Positions 1 to 7,778 of a stretch of DNA of 24,530 nucleotides are shown piece after piece. Source of the stretch: Nereida sp024640765. Its GTDB lineage: Bacteria; Pseudomonadota; Alphaproteobacteria; Rhodobacterales; Rhodobacteraceae. The notes beneath the pieces were generated by a model that saw nothing but the letters and a program-made list of their open reading frames with translations, was not told where the DNA came from and did no database searches. The stretch covers positions 1-24,530 of the forward strand of contig JAHEEK010000030.1 in the NCBI GenBank assembly GCA_024640765.1. Reading direction: 5' to 3'. A program made the position numbers and the translations under genes. Numbering within the stretch: position 1 is the stretch's first letter; each line of letters begins with the position of its first letter.

Positions 1-16
1 TATGCCTTTAGGCACA

Positions 17-1621
17 TCACGTCAACGACGAACGCCGCCACACCAGCACAGACGTGCCAATCAGCCACAACGTAAAGACGCCAATGATCGGCCAATCACG
101 CGTACGCGCATAAAGTGTGGCTTTTCGCGCGGCGGGCATACCTGCATCGATGAAGCCTGTTTGGTTCATCCCAAGTTGTGCTGTCACGCGTCCGCGGGCA
201 TCGATTATTGCACTGATCCCAGTATTGGCCGAGCGTAGCATTGGAATGCCCTGCTCAAGACTACGAAACTGTGCCTGCACCAAATGCTGGCGCGGACCAG
301 CCCAGTTGCCAAACCATCCATCATTAGTGATCAGTGCAAAAAAGGCCGGGCGCTCTTTGGTTGCCCCCGCCAAATGCGGGAAAATCCCCTCGTAGCAAAT
401 CAAAATTTGCGCGCGACCCACGTCGCCTACCTGCAGCGTGCGCATGCCGACACCGCGCGAAAAGCCACCCCCCTCATTCGCGGCGAGCCCGTAAATGCCA
501 AGCTTGGACAGCAGGCCACCAAAAGGCAGATATTCTCCGAATGGGACCAACTGCGCCTTGTCATAAAAGTCCGTCACATAACCATCATCAATCACAACGG
601 CAGTATTAAAAAACCGCAAGCGATCTGCGCGCTGCAACCCAGCAATCACCGGTGTTTGTGGCAGTGCGCGCGAAATCATACCAATCGCGACATCCGCCTC
701 ATCCAACCACACGGGAATTGATGTCTCGGGCCACACAATCAAATCGGGCCTGCGCCCGCCATTTTCAGGTGCAGCTTCGCTCAGCGCGACACTTCGGTCG
801 AAAAAATCACGGGCTTTCTCAGGCAGCCACTTCTCGGATTGCGGCGCGTTTGGCTGCACAATCCGGACCAGTGTTTGCTCCGCTTCAGCGGACCCAACAT
901 TGGCTGGCGCAGGTGGCATAGGCTGCATTCCAGCCAACACACCGATTAGCACCCCAATCATCGTCCCCCACCCCACGCGGGCAGGCAGAACATGGCGGTT
1001 CAACACCGCCCATGCAAAGACGCAAATAGCGAGCAGGCTCAACAGTCCAAGACCATGGGGCCCAACCACAGTTGCAAGTATTGAAGCCTGCGTGTCGACC
1101 CAGATATAGCCCAACAAACCCCAAGGAAACCCCGTAAACGCAAAGCTGCGCAGCACTTCAACACCACCCAGTGCAAAAGCCCAATTCATCAGAAAATGAG
1201 CATGAGCCCGTGGCCCCAAAGCCAATGTGCGTTCACGTTTCCAGATCGTTTTGAAATGAAAAGTCGAGCTGTCAGCCGGTGCAGTTTCAGACGTGGCAAA
1301 AAACGCCACCCCCTGTGCCACGCCCCAAAACACCGCCAAGCCACCGCATAAAAACACCAAGGCAAAAGGCGCCATCCAGCCGTGCCGCGCAGCGTCCACC
1401 AAGAATGGTTCAACAATCCAGTGCAATGTGACAGCGAAATATCCAAAGCCGAACAGCCAGCCCCGCAGAGACGCCACACGTATGCTGCGGTCATGAACAG
1501 ATTGCGACAGGTGCAAAACACCCCCCGCAAAAGCTGCAGCAATGATGCCAAAGGGGGCGCCCGCGAGGGCAACAATCGCACCTGCGATTGCTGAAACCCA
1601 AACGGGCAGTTTTGGGATCAA
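17..1621 (-). CDS. lnt: Apolipoprotein N-acyltransferase
   Basis: Inner-membrane enzyme for the last step of lipoprotein maturation: it moves an acyl chain from a phospholipid onto the N-terminal cysteine of apolipoproteins. The 534-residue length is normal for the family. The N-terminal half is a series of hydrophobic helices, followed by a nitrilase-like domain. The expected triad is visible: Glu in VWPETSIPVW, Lys in FYDKAQLVPFGEYLPF and Cys in LICYEGIFP. The start is TTG; its first bases overlap the TGA of the upstream corC-like gene (TTGA, 4 bases), so translational coupling is likely and no separate strong ribosome site is seen. It is the last gene of the phoH-ybeY-corC-lnt run, the same order as ybeZ-ybeY-ybeX-lnt in E. 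coli. Only 16 bases of the window lie beyond its stop, so downstream context is unseen. Confidence 0.96.
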   Translation of the reverse strand: MIPKLPVWVSAIAGAIVALAGAPFGIIAAAFAGGVLHLSQSVHDRSIRVASLRGWLFGFGYFAVTLHWIVEPFLVDAARHGWMAPFALVFLCGGLAVFWGVAQGVAFFATSETAPADSSTFHFKTIWKRERTLALGPRAHAHFLMNWAFALGGVEVLRSFAFTGFPWGLLGYIWVDTQASILATVVGPHGLGLLSLLAICVFAWAVLNRHVLPARVGWGTMIGVLIGVLAGMQPMPPAPANVGSAEAEQTLVRIVQPNAPQSEKWLPEKARDFFDRSVALSEAAPENGGRRPDLIVWPETSIPVWLDEADVAIGMISRALPQTPVIAGLQRADRLRFFNTAVVIDDGYVTDFYDKAQLVPFGEYLPFGGLLSKLGIYGLAANEGGGFSRGVGMRTLQVGDVGRAQILICYEGIFPHLAGATKERPAFFALITNDGWFGNWAGPRQHLVQAQFRSLEQGIPMLRSANTGISAIIDARGRVTAQLGMNQTGFIDAGMPAARKATLYARTRDWPIIGVFTLWLIGTSVLVWRRSSLT

Positions 1622-2580
1622 GGCACCCGTACCCGTAGGCGTTTGATCCGGCGGGGGTCGGCGTCAATCACTTCAAACTCTGGTCCAGCAGGGTGTTTGA
1701 CCACCTCGCCGCGCGCCGGCACCGAACCAGACAACATAAAGACCAGTCCACCAAGGGTATCGATACCCTCTTCGTCGATGTCTTCGTGATCCGTCAGGGA
1801 TTGGCTGATGTGGTGCTCAAACTCATCAAGCGGCGTTTTGGCCAGCGCAAGGTAGCTGCCATCCGTTTCCTGGCTCCACATGTCTGCATCGGCCACATCG
1901 TGCTCGTCTTCGATCTCGCCGATGACTTGCTCAATCAAGTCCTCAATGGTGACCAAGCCATCCACACCGCCATATTCATCAATGACAAGCGCCATGTGAA
2001 TGCGCTCGGCTTGCATCTTTTGCAGCAAAACCCCAGTCGGCATAGAGGGCGGGGCATAAATCAATTCGCGCAGCATCGCTTTTAGGTCAAACTTTTTGGA
2101 CTCGTTAAACCCGTGACTCAGGGCAAGGTCTTTCAAGTGGATCAACCCGACCGGCGCATCAAGATTGCCGTCATAAACGGGCAAGCGGGTAAAGCCGCTA
2201 CGGCGGAAAACTTCGACCAGATCATTTTTTGAAATATCAAGCGCCACGCCGGTAATATCTGCACGCGGGATAGCGATATCATCCAACTGCAACCGGCGCA
2301 GGTTGATCATCCCGTGGGTCGAGCGTGCGCCAGCATTTGCGCCTGCCCCCGCATCGGAACGGGTATCATCCGCAGGGCTAAGCGCGCCAATGATACGGCC
2401 GAAAAAGCTGTCAGATTTTGCCACAGGGACGTCGGCCTCAATGGCAGGTTGCGCATCAGTGGAGCGGAGTTCCGCTGCGACATCATTAGTGTCATCAGAG
2501 GAAGGGGATTTAGACGGTGTGGCATCAAGTGCCTGCGCGCGTTGCGCTGCGCTAGAGGAGCCGTCGGAACTGTCGTTCAT
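1618..2580 (-). CDS. CorC/YbeX-type CBS-domain protein
   Basis: Soluble CBS-pair protein of the CorC/HlyC family, linked in other bacteria to Mg2+/Co2+ efflux and, through its operon, to ribosome metabolism. It has 320 residues. About 60 N-terminal residues are Ser/Asp/Ala-rich and look disordered. A CBS pair follows at roughly 90-220 (IPRADITGVALD and, later, MALVIDEYGGVDGLVTIEDL, which is typical of the second CBS). A CorC/HlyC C-terminal domain spans about 235-318. There is no DUF21 membrane region, so it resembles E. coli YbeX rather than the large membrane-bound members. ATG start at the right edge, 47 bases after ybeY; the 3' end overlaps the lnt start by 4 bases. The metal-transport role is inferred from family naming and is not well established for the soluble type. 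Confidence 0.92.
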   Translation of the reverse strand: MNDSSDGSSSAAQRAQALDATPSKSPSSDDTNDVAAELRSTDAQPAIEADVPVAKSDSFFGRIIGALSPADDTRSDAGAGANAGARSTHGMINLRRLQLDDIAIPRADITGVALDISKNDLVEVFRRSGFTRLPVYDGNLDAPVGLIHLKDLALSHGFNESKKFDLKAMLRELIYAPPSMPTGVLLQKMQAERIHMALVIDEYGGVDGLVTIEDLIEQVIGEIEDEHDVADADMWSQETDGSYLALAKTPLDEFEHHISQSLTDHEDIDEEGIDTLGGLVFMLSGSVPARGEVVKHPAGPEFEVIDADPRRIKRLRVRVP

Positions 2581-2627
2581 CGTGTCACAATCGTGTTTTG
2601 TAAGGAGCCAGTCGCCCTCGGACTTAG

Positions 2628-3098
2628 CTAATATGGGTTAGGGATGCCTAGTTTTGCAAGGATTTCTACTTCTAAACCCTCCATCAACTCTGCATCTGTG
2701 TCTTCAATGTGATCATACCCCAATAAATGAAGGGTTCCATGCACAATTAAATGAGTAATATGCGCCTGTGGGGTAAACTGGGCTTCCTCTGCCTCGCGAT
2801 GGCACGTCTCATAGGCCAGCGCGATATCGCCCAACTCTGTTTCATCCTCGGACGGATCAGGTGTTGGGGCTTGCGGTGGGGAAAGCTCTTGGGCGGGCCA
2901 TGACAACACATTTGTCGCGGTTGGTTTCTCACGAAATTCGGCGTTCAACTCGGCAATCCGCGCATCATCACAGCCCATCACGCACACCAAATAAGACGCA
3001 GGATCAAGCGATAAATGGCTCAGCGCAGCGTCAGTGGCAGCAACAGCCAGCGCCTCAAGCCCCGCCCAGCGCGCGTCTTCCAGAACGACATCAATCAT
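2628..3098 (-). CDS. ybeY: Endoribonuclease YbeY
   Basis: Single-strand metallo-endoribonuclease that takes part in 16S rRNA 3'-end maturation and late-stage 70S ribosome quality control. The 156 residues match the usual family length. The signature H120-GTLH-LLGYDH (His120, His124 and His130 as zinc ligands) is intact near the C-terminus. Residues about 70-88 form a Pro/Glu/Asp-rich insertion before the conserved LGDIAL strand. The ATG overlaps the phoH stop as ATGA (4 bases), the usual mark of translational coupling, and the PhoH partner upstream is also linked to RNA metabolism. Cytoplasmic; nothing unusual apart from the acidic insert. Confidence 0.96.
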   Translation of the reverse strand: MIDVVLEDARWAGLEALAVAATDAALSHLSLDPASYLVCVMGCDDARIAELNAEFREKPTATNVLSWPAQELSPPQAPTPDPSEDETELGDIALAYETCHREAEEAQFTPQAHITHLIVHGTLHLLGYDHIEDTDAELMEGLEVEILAKLGIPNPY

Positions 3099-4168
3099 CC
3101 TTTAGCCGGATCATCTTTGTCATACGCCTCAATAATTTTGGCGACCAAGTGGTGACGCACAACGTCCTTGGCGGTGAAATAGTTGAAGCTGATGTGCTTT
3201 ATCCCGTTCAAAAGACGTTCTGCGTCCCGCAACCCTGATTGAACGCCACGCGGCAAATCCACCTGCGTGCGGTCACCAGTAATCACCATTCTTGACCCTT
3301 CTCCCAGACGGGTCAGGAACATCTTCATTTGCATGGATGTGGCGTTCTGCGCCTCGTCCAGCACAACAAATGCATTAGCCAACGTCCGACCGCGCATGAA
3401 GGCAAGCGGTGCGATCTCGATCTTTTTGTCTTCGATCAGCTTTGTAACTTGTTTGGACGGCAGAAAATCATTCAACGCATCATAGAGCGGCTGCATATAG
3501 GGATCGACTTTATCCTTCATGTCCCCCGGTAAAAAGCCAAGACGCTCACCGGCCTCAACGGCCGGTCGCGATAGAATGATCTTATCCACTTTACCGCCAA
3601 CAAACATGTTGACCGCAGCAGCGACAGCCAGATACGTTTTGCCCGTCCCGGCGGGGCCGATACCAAAGCACAGCTCATTTTTGAAAATCTCCCGCACATA
3701 ATTTTTCTGGGCTTGCGTGCGTGGTTTGACCAATTTCTTACGGGTGGTGATCTCAACATCACCACCTTTGAACATCTCGATTTGCGCGCCAGTCATGCCG
3801 CCTGCGGCCGTTGCAGGCTTTTCCTCAGCACCGTCTTTGGCAGGATCGAAAACAGGCGCACTCAGGCGTAGTGCGCCGTCAATCTCACCAATATCAACTT
3901 CGCCACCCGCTTCAAGACGCATATAGAGCCCACCCAAAACCTGCGCCGCGCGTGCACTTGTGTCCACGTCACCAATCAACGCCAGACGGTTGCCACGGCG
4001 GATAATCTGAAGCGAAAGCGCGTTCTCAATGTGACTAAGATTGCGATCGTATTCACCGCATAGGTCAATCAAAAGGCGGTTGTCAGGAAACTCGAGAAGC
4101 GTCTCTGTTGTGTCTGGACCCTGATCTGAAGCAGATCCGGTCTCAAGTATCAGCGTATCGACAGGCAA
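3095..4168 (-). CDS. PhoH-like ATPase (YbeZ family)
   Basis: Cytoplasmic P-loop ATPase/predicted helicase of the PhoH family, a functional partner of YbeY in RNA processing. It has 357 residues: an N-terminal KH-like region (about 25-95), a low-complexity linker, then the PhoH domain with Walker A GPAGTGKT (171-178) and Walker B VVLDEAQN. The start is TTG. An in-frame TGA lies directly before it, so the gene cannot begin upstream, and a GGGAG ribosome site sits 6 bases before the TTG. A nearby ATG at 4172 is in another frame and stops after nine codons. First gene of the phoH-ybeY-corC-lnt operon, with a good extended -10 promoter about 100 bases upstream. Confidence 0.95.
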   Translation of the reverse strand: MPVDTLILETGSASDQGPDTTETLLEFPDNRLLIDLCGEYDRNLSHIENALSLQIIRRGNRLALIGDVDTSARAAQVLGGLYMRLEAGGEVDIGEIDGALRLSAPVFDPAKDGAEEKPATAAGGMTGAQIEMFKGGDVEITTRKKLVKPRTQAQKNYVREIFKNELCFGIGPAGTGKTYLAVAAAVNMFVGGKVDKIILSRPAVEAGERLGFLPGDMKDKVDPYMQPLYDALNDFLPSKQVTKLIEDKKIEIAPLAFMRGRTLANAFVVLDEAQNATSMQMKMFLTRLGEGSRMVITGDRTQVDLPRGVQSGLRDAERLLNGIKHISFNYFTAKDVVRHHLVAKIIEAYDKDDPAKG

Positions 4169-4272
4169 TCATGTCTCCCTTTTGATGTGTCGGTGGCGAT
4201 TGGCCAGAACGTGTCTTCAACCGTGTCCCCACGGGAATGGGGATGCAACCCACCAAAAGCCTGTTTCACAGA

Positions 4273-4281
4273 ATTATAACA
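4273..4281 (-). promoter_or_regulatory. Extended -10 promoter for the phoH operon
   Basis: On the minus strand this reads TGTTATAAT: a perfect TATAAT with the TGn extension. No good -35 lies 16-18 bases upstream, which fits an extended -10 promoter. A start near 4266 would give a leader of about 100 bases containing a small CCCCA/TGGGG hairpin before the phoH TTG. Inferred from sequence only. Confidence 0.5.
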
Positions 4282-4410
4282 TTTTTTCGGACGACCAGCG
4301 TGCTGAAGAGATAAGAGACGTTTTGACGCAACGACCCAGCCGAACAATCATTCCCAGCAAAGTCTGTACCTATCAACGTTTGCCGACATAGTATTGAGGT
4401 ATTTAGTGGT

Positions 4411-4422
4411 GGTGGCGCCACC
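4411..4422. promoter_or_regulatory. 12-base perfect palindrome upstream of the nuclease gene
   Basis: GGTGGCGCCACC is a perfect palindrome ending 22 bases before the chosen ATG of the thermonuclease gene. It could be an operator, or a hairpin hindering the ribosome site. No matching second copy was noticed nearby, so function is unknown. Confidence 0.3.
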
Positions 4423-4444
4423 GTATTAATTGGTGAACGGGTTT

Positions 4445-5074
4445 ATGGAAATATTTGCGCTTATAGCCGTATGTGCAGTTGTTTGGTGGATTGCATCGCA
4501 GATGGGGCACAAAACACCCCCGAAACACCCAACGGCCAGGCCGCGGCCAAGCACCCTTCCGAAGCAAGTCAGGCCTACACGAAAAACCGCTGCTCCGAGC
4601 GCCACGGCGTCACGCCCACCTCCAAAGTCATCAACTCCTGAGGTCGGCGAAAAGCTGGAAGGTCCCGCCTACATTATCGACGGAGACAGCCTGCGCATTC
4701 AGAAAACAAAAATCCGATTGTTTGGCGTTGATGCCCACGAGATCAATCACCCCTATGGCCAAAAAGCCAAATGGAAACTTCTTGAATTGTGTCAGGGCCA
4801 GCGGATCACAGCAGAAATTACGGCAATTGATCATTTCGGACGAGCAGTCGCAAAATGCTACCTACCAGACGGAACAGATGTGTCCGCAGAAATGGTCAGA
4901 CAAGGACACGCGATCGACTGGCCTCGCCAATCTGGCGGCGTTTACACACACTTAGAAAGGCCAGGCGTGCGCAAACGCCTATGGTTGGCCAACGCAAGAC
5001 AAAACGGTCAGATGTTCCTTTGGCAACGGTACGAAGAGCGCAAAGCTGCAGCAAAGCAAAAGCGCGAACAATGA
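4445..5074 (+). CDS. Membrane-anchored thermonuclease-like protein (SNase fold)
   Basis: Staphylococcal-nuclease-type enzyme, predicted to cut DNA or RNA with Ca2+ outside the cytoplasm. From ATG 4445 it has 209 residues: a single hydrophobic N-terminal segment (about 3-19, an uncleaved anchor or signal), a basic Pro/Lys-rich linker (about 22-65), then the SNase domain. The catalytic set is complete: the Asp-Gly-Asp at 79-81, Arg91 (IRLFGVD), Glu99 (DAHE) and Arg133 (FGRAVA). The conserved VRQGHA motif follows, and the C-terminus is Lys/Arg-rich. In-frame TTG 4430 and GTG 4433 are alternative starts; 4445 was chosen because it begins right at the anchor. It is transcribed away from phoH and towards the broken lipoprotein gene. 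Substrate and location are inferred from the family. Confidence 0.85.
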   Translation: MEIFALIAVCAVVWWIASQMGHKTPPKHPTARPRPSTLPKQVRPTRKTAAPSATASRPPPKSSTPEVGEKLEGPAYIIDGDSLRIQKTKIRLFGVDAHEINHPYGQKAKWKLLELCQGQRITAEITAIDHFGRAVAKCYLPDGTDVSAEMVRQGHAIDWPRQSGGVYTHLERPGVRKRLWLANARQNGQMFLWQRYEERKAAAKQKREQ

Positions 5075-5103
5075 ACGGTCGCCGCCCTAAAGTGTTGTAG
5101 CGC

Positions 5104-5138
5104 TAAAAATAAAACCCCCACCAATTGGCAGAGGTTTT
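5104..5138 (-). terminator. Intrinsic terminator after the ompA-like/lipoprotein genes
   Basis: On the minus strand a 12-base-pair stem (5' arm starting AAAACC, 3' arm ending GGTTTT, a few G-U pairs) closes on an AATT loop and is followed by ATTTTTA. It lies 28 bases beyond the reading frame of the broken lipoprotein gene and also between two convergent genes, so it may weakly stop the nuclease transcript as well. Confidence 0.8.
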
Positions 5139-5165
5139 AGAAACACGTCGATACGATCAGCCGGA

Positions 5166-5483
5166 TCAGAGCGGATCAGATACATCATCGGCGCCCTTGA
5201 AAGGGCCGATGGCGGTGTTGGGTGGGGCGACGCCTGAGCAAACTGGCTTGCCGTCGGGGTCCAAACGCGCAGACAAATATCCCTCGATGCCGTCATCGAT
5301 AATCCAGTGGTCGCAGCCTGTTGGGTCAACCCAGATACCCGCCTGCCACTAGCTTAGGTCTTTGTTGCCACGAAAGCCTGCATCAACGGTTTTGTCGTCC
5401 CGAGGTCCACACTCAAAGCCAGACACACAGCCCGCCATAAGCAATCCCGCCGACCCAAGAGCGATGGTTTTAACAATATTCAT
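5166..5483 (-). pseudogene. Small lipoprotein gene interrupted by an internal TAG
   Basis: A good ribosome site (GAGGAG) precedes ATG 5483. The first 44 codons give a lipoprotein signal (MNIVKTIALGSAGLLMAGC, lipobox Cys19) and a short mature part, then TAG at 5349-5351. The same frame stays open for 60 more codons to TGA at 5166, and this part is clearly protein-like: it holds IWVDPTGCDHWIIDDGIEG. That segment closely matches one in the OmpA-like protein encoded just upstream (IWVDPDGCEHWVMDDGAEG). The intact gene would encode about 105 residues. A single base change from a Tyr codon (TAT/TAC) would create the TAG, so a recent nonsense mutation is the simplest reading; a sequencing error or suppression cannot be excluded. 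As it stands the cell would make only a 44-residue fragment. Function unknown. Confidence 0.8.
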
Positions 5484-5494
5484 TTACTCACTCC

Positions 5495-6067
5495 TCAGCG
5501 GATACAGATGATTTCGACGCGGCGGTTTTGCGCCAAGCCTGCTTGGGTTTTATTTGATGCACGTGGTTGGCGTTCCCCGTAACCGCGCACGTCCACAATA
5601 TTGGCCCCTGCAGAGCGACCCACCACGGCGACCGCGTTTGCGCGGTTCAATGATAAGCGCATGCTATAGGCGTCAGATGCGCGGCTATCTGTGTGGCCAG
5701 TGATAACGTAGCCCGCCGCGCCAGTTTCGCGGAAAAACTCAGCCAAACGCGCACGGCCTGCGTTCGAGACGTGGTACCGGTTGGTGGCAAAAAGTTGGTA
5801 AGAGTTGATGACGCCGCACGTATTGCCGCGATTACACACCGGAATGCCTTGGCGGGTGACGTCGGGCGTCATGAAACCTTCCGCGCCGTCATCCATCACC
5901 CAATGCTCGCAGCCGTCAGGGTCCACCCAAATTGTTGGTACGTAACGCTCGCCTACCACTGTGCGCTGTTGTGCAGCTGCATCAGTTGTCTGAAACGCCA
6001 ACGCCGCCACAGCGACCGCAGCCGTTGCGATAGCGGATTGCGCTATGTTTTTCACTCTATTCACCAC
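5495..6067 (-). CDS. OmpA-like peptidoglycan-binding periplasmic protein
   Basis: Exported protein with a C-terminal OmpA/MotB domain that should bind peptidoglycan. The 190 residues comprise a signal peptide (about 1-32, cleavage near DAAAQ), a short Cys/Trp-rich segment (46-64, IWVDPDGCEHWVMDDGAEG, with further Cys at 78 and 84), then the OmpA domain from about 88. That domain has GHTDSRASD (124-132), the RANAVAVV helix and the terminal NRRVEI motif. It has no beta-barrel and no lipobox. GTG 6067 was chosen because an AGAGG ribosome site precedes it by 9 bases and the signal peptide starts there; an upstream GTG at 6112 lacks a ribosome site. It is followed 11 bases later by a broken lipoprotein gene sharing the Cys/Trp segment, so the two are a likely operon and probably related by duplication of that segment. 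Confidence 0.88.
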   Translation of the reverse strand: MVNRVKNIAQSAIATAAVAVAALAFQTTDAAAQQRTVVGERYVPTIWVDPDGCEHWVMDDGAEGFMTPDVTRQGIPVCNRGNTCGVINSYQLFATNRYHVSNAGRARLAEFFRETGAAGYVITGHTDSRASDAYSMRLSLNRANAVAVVGRSAGANIVDVRGYGERQPRASNKTQAGLAQNRRVEIICIR

Positions 6068-6121
6068 GAGATGTATCCTCTGCCGTTGTAACCGGTGTTC
6101 ACTCAAAAACACGGAAATCAG

Positions 6122-6143
6122 TTTTGACGTCGGCGTGTCAAAA
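6122..6143. promoter_or_regulatory. TTTTGAC inverted repeat upstream of the ompA-like gene
   Basis: TTTTGAC, 8 bases, then GTCAAAA: a perfect 7-base inverted repeat 55-76 bases before the GTG start. On the minus strand one arm contains TTGACA, which could also serve as a -35 box. Candidate operator; no regulator can be named. Confidence 0.35.
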
Positions 6144-6220
6144 ATCCGTTAATACCTAAAACTCCACCAAATTCGGGCAGTTTGTGAAGAAAAAACTACC
6201 ACATATTGTGCGTGAGTGCG

Positions 6221-6251
6221 CAACAATGGCTAGGCGGACAGCCTATTGTTG
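6221..6251 (-). terminator. Hairpin downstream of miaB
   Basis: CAACAAT and ATTGTTG pair, extended by GGCT/AGCC with one bulged base (11 pairs, 8-base loop). It lies 54 bases beyond the miaB stop. There is no T-run after it on the minus strand, so it is at best a weak or protein-assisted terminator, or an RNA-stability element. Confidence 0.35.
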
Positions 6252-6304
6252 CCGATTTACGCGCTATCGTATGAAATATCGGTGACCAAAGGCCTGCGCG
6301 CACT

Positions 6305-7633
6305 TCAGGATGAGACAAGCTCTCCGGTCAGCGAGTTGGTTTCAGAGGCGGTGATCAGCACTTCAGCCACCTCGCCCAACAAATGATCGGGGGCAAATGC
6401 ATGGGTGGCGTGCAGATACTCGGACTTGCCGATCAACTGCCCCCCGCGACGGCCACGTTTTTCAAAGAGAACTTTCACTTTGCGACCAACCATACTGTGT
6501 TGACCTGCGCGTTGCTGCTCGGAAATCAGTGTCTGGAGACGCTGAAGACGCTCGCTTGCGACCCTATCATCAATCTGGGGCTTTTCTGCCGCTGGCGTGC
6601 CGGGGCGCGTAGAGTACTTAAAGCTGAACGCAGAGCCATAGTTTGTGGCGCGGATCAAAGACATAGTGTCTTCGAAGTCCTGATCCGTTTCACCCGGAAA
6701 GCCTACGATAAAGTCGCCAGACAGCATAATATCAGGGCGCGCTGCGCGGATACGCTCGATCACCTGAAGGTACTCTTCGGCGGTGTGTTTACGGTTCATC
6801 GCCTTGAGGATACGGTTACTTCCTGACTGCACTGGCAAGTGCAAATACGGCATCAATTTATCGCATGTACCGTGTGCCTCAATCAGGTCATCGGTCATGT
6901 CATTGGGGTGTGAGGTTGTGAAGCGGATGCGCTCCAAACCGTCAATTTTGTCCAGTTGCCAGATAAGTTGCGCCAAGGACGTATCAGAACCGTCGTCCGC
7001 CGCACCGTGGTACGCATTTACGTTTTGGCCCAGCAATGTAATTTCGCGCACACCGCGTTCTACCAGATCACGGGCTTCTGTGACGATTCGCGACGCAGGG
7101 CGGCTGACTTCGGCCCCGCGAGTGTAAGGCACCACGCAGAACGCGCAGAATTTATCACAGCCCTCTTGGACCGTCAGAAACGCCGTTGGGCCACGTTTGG
7201 CTTTGGGGCGCGACTTGAGGTGGTCGAATTTATCTTCTTCAGGAAAATCCGTGTCGAGCGCCTTTCGGCCCGTTTGGATTTTCTCCTCCATCTCAGGCAG
7301 GCGGTGATACGACTGCGGCCCAACAACAAGATCAACTGCGGGCTGGCGACGCATGATTTCTTCACCCTCGGCCTGAGCGACACAGCCTGCTACACCAATC
7401 TTCAGGTCAGGCTTATCGGTCTTAAGTGTCTTGAGACGGCCCAGTTCAGAGTAGACCTTTTCAGCGGCCTTCTCGCGGATGTGGCAGGTGTTGAGCAAAA
7501 TCATATCTGCTTCTTCAGGGCTGAACACTTCTGTGTAGCCCTTGGAGCCCATCGCTTCAGCCATGCGTTCACTGTCATAAACGTTCATTTGACAGCCGTA
7601 GGTTTTGATAAACAACTTCTTGGTGTCGGCCAT
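6305..7633 (-). CDS. miaB: tRNA-2-methylthio-N6-dimethylallyladenosine synthase MiaB
   Basis: Radical-SAM methylthiotransferase that converts i6A37 to ms2i6A37 in tRNAs reading UNN codons. From ATG 7633 it has 442 residues: an N-terminal UPF0004 domain with the three cluster cysteines Cys14, Cys50 and Cys84; a radical-SAM domain with Cys159-x3-Cys163-x2-Cys166 (CDKFCAFC); and a C-terminal TRAM domain from about 375. The ORF could be extended 29 codons upstream, but MADTKKLFIKTYGCQMN is the usual family N-terminus and an AAGGG ribosome site precedes it by 8 bases. In E. coli miaB is directly upstream of ybeZYX-lnt; here the same order is kept but about 2.1 kb with three other genes lies between. 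Confidence 0.96.
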   Translation of the reverse strand: MADTKKLFIKTYGCQMNVYDSERMAEAMGSKGYTEVFSPEEADMILLNTCHIREKAAEKVYSELGRLKTLKTDKPDLKIGVAGCVAQAEGEEIMRRQPAVDLVVGPQSYHRLPEMEEKIQTGRKALDTDFPEEDKFDHLKSRPKAKRGPTAFLTVQEGCDKFCAFCVVPYTRGAEVSRPASRIVTEARDLVERGVREITLLGQNVNAYHGAADDGSDTSLAQLIWQLDKIDGLERIRFTTSHPNDMTDDLIEAHGTCDKLMPYLHLPVQSGSNRILKAMNRKHTAEEYLQVIERIRAARPDIMLSGDFIVGFPGETDQDFEDTMSLIRATNYGSAFSFKYSTRPGTPAAEKPQIDDRVASERLQRLQTLISEQQRAGQHSMVGRKVKVLFEKRGRRGGQLIGKSEYLHATHAFAPDHLLGEVAEVLITASETNSLTGELVSS

Positions 7634-7674
7634 GACAAGGACCCTTGCTGGTTGGGATGAGGAAAGCACTATGC

Positions 7675-7698
7675 GCGCCCATGCGCCCATGCGCCCAT
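7675..7698. repeat. Three tandem copies of GCGCCCAT
   Basis: Three perfect 8-base units between the divergent miaB and glycosyltransferase-like genes, directly upstream of a TATAAT on the plus strand. Copy number could vary by slippage and change promoter spacing. The run is short. Confidence 0.6.
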
Positions 7699-7701
7699 GT
7701 A

Positions 7702-7707
7702 TATAAT
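7702..7707 (+). promoter_or_regulatory. Possible -10 box for the broken glycosyltransferase-like gene
   Basis: TATAAT sits 72 bases before ATG 7779, with TG four bases upstream of it. The -35 position falls in the GCGCCCAT repeats and does not resemble a consensus. An inverted repeat GTCAAC-N7-GTTGAC (7746-7764) lies in the leader. Confidence 0.35.
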
Positions 7708-7778
7708 GTAGTTCTGGCATGCAAATGGTTCGCTATTGAAGCACTGTCAACGGGTACTGTTGACGGATTTCACAGCTT

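Noticed and set aside
5087..5329. Minus-strand ORF (80 codons) across the lipoprotein region
   Set aside because: Out of frame with the lipoprotein-like reading, starts at a weak codon inside it, and runs into the terminator.
6956..7660. Long plus-strand ORF (234 codons) opposite miaB
   Set aside because: Lies fully within miaB on the other strand; translation has no family character, while the minus-strand product carries all MiaB motifs.
7675..7698. Phase-variable repeat controlling the glycosyltransferase-like gene
   Set aside because: Only three units and the gene is already frameshifted elsewhere; too little support for a switch.
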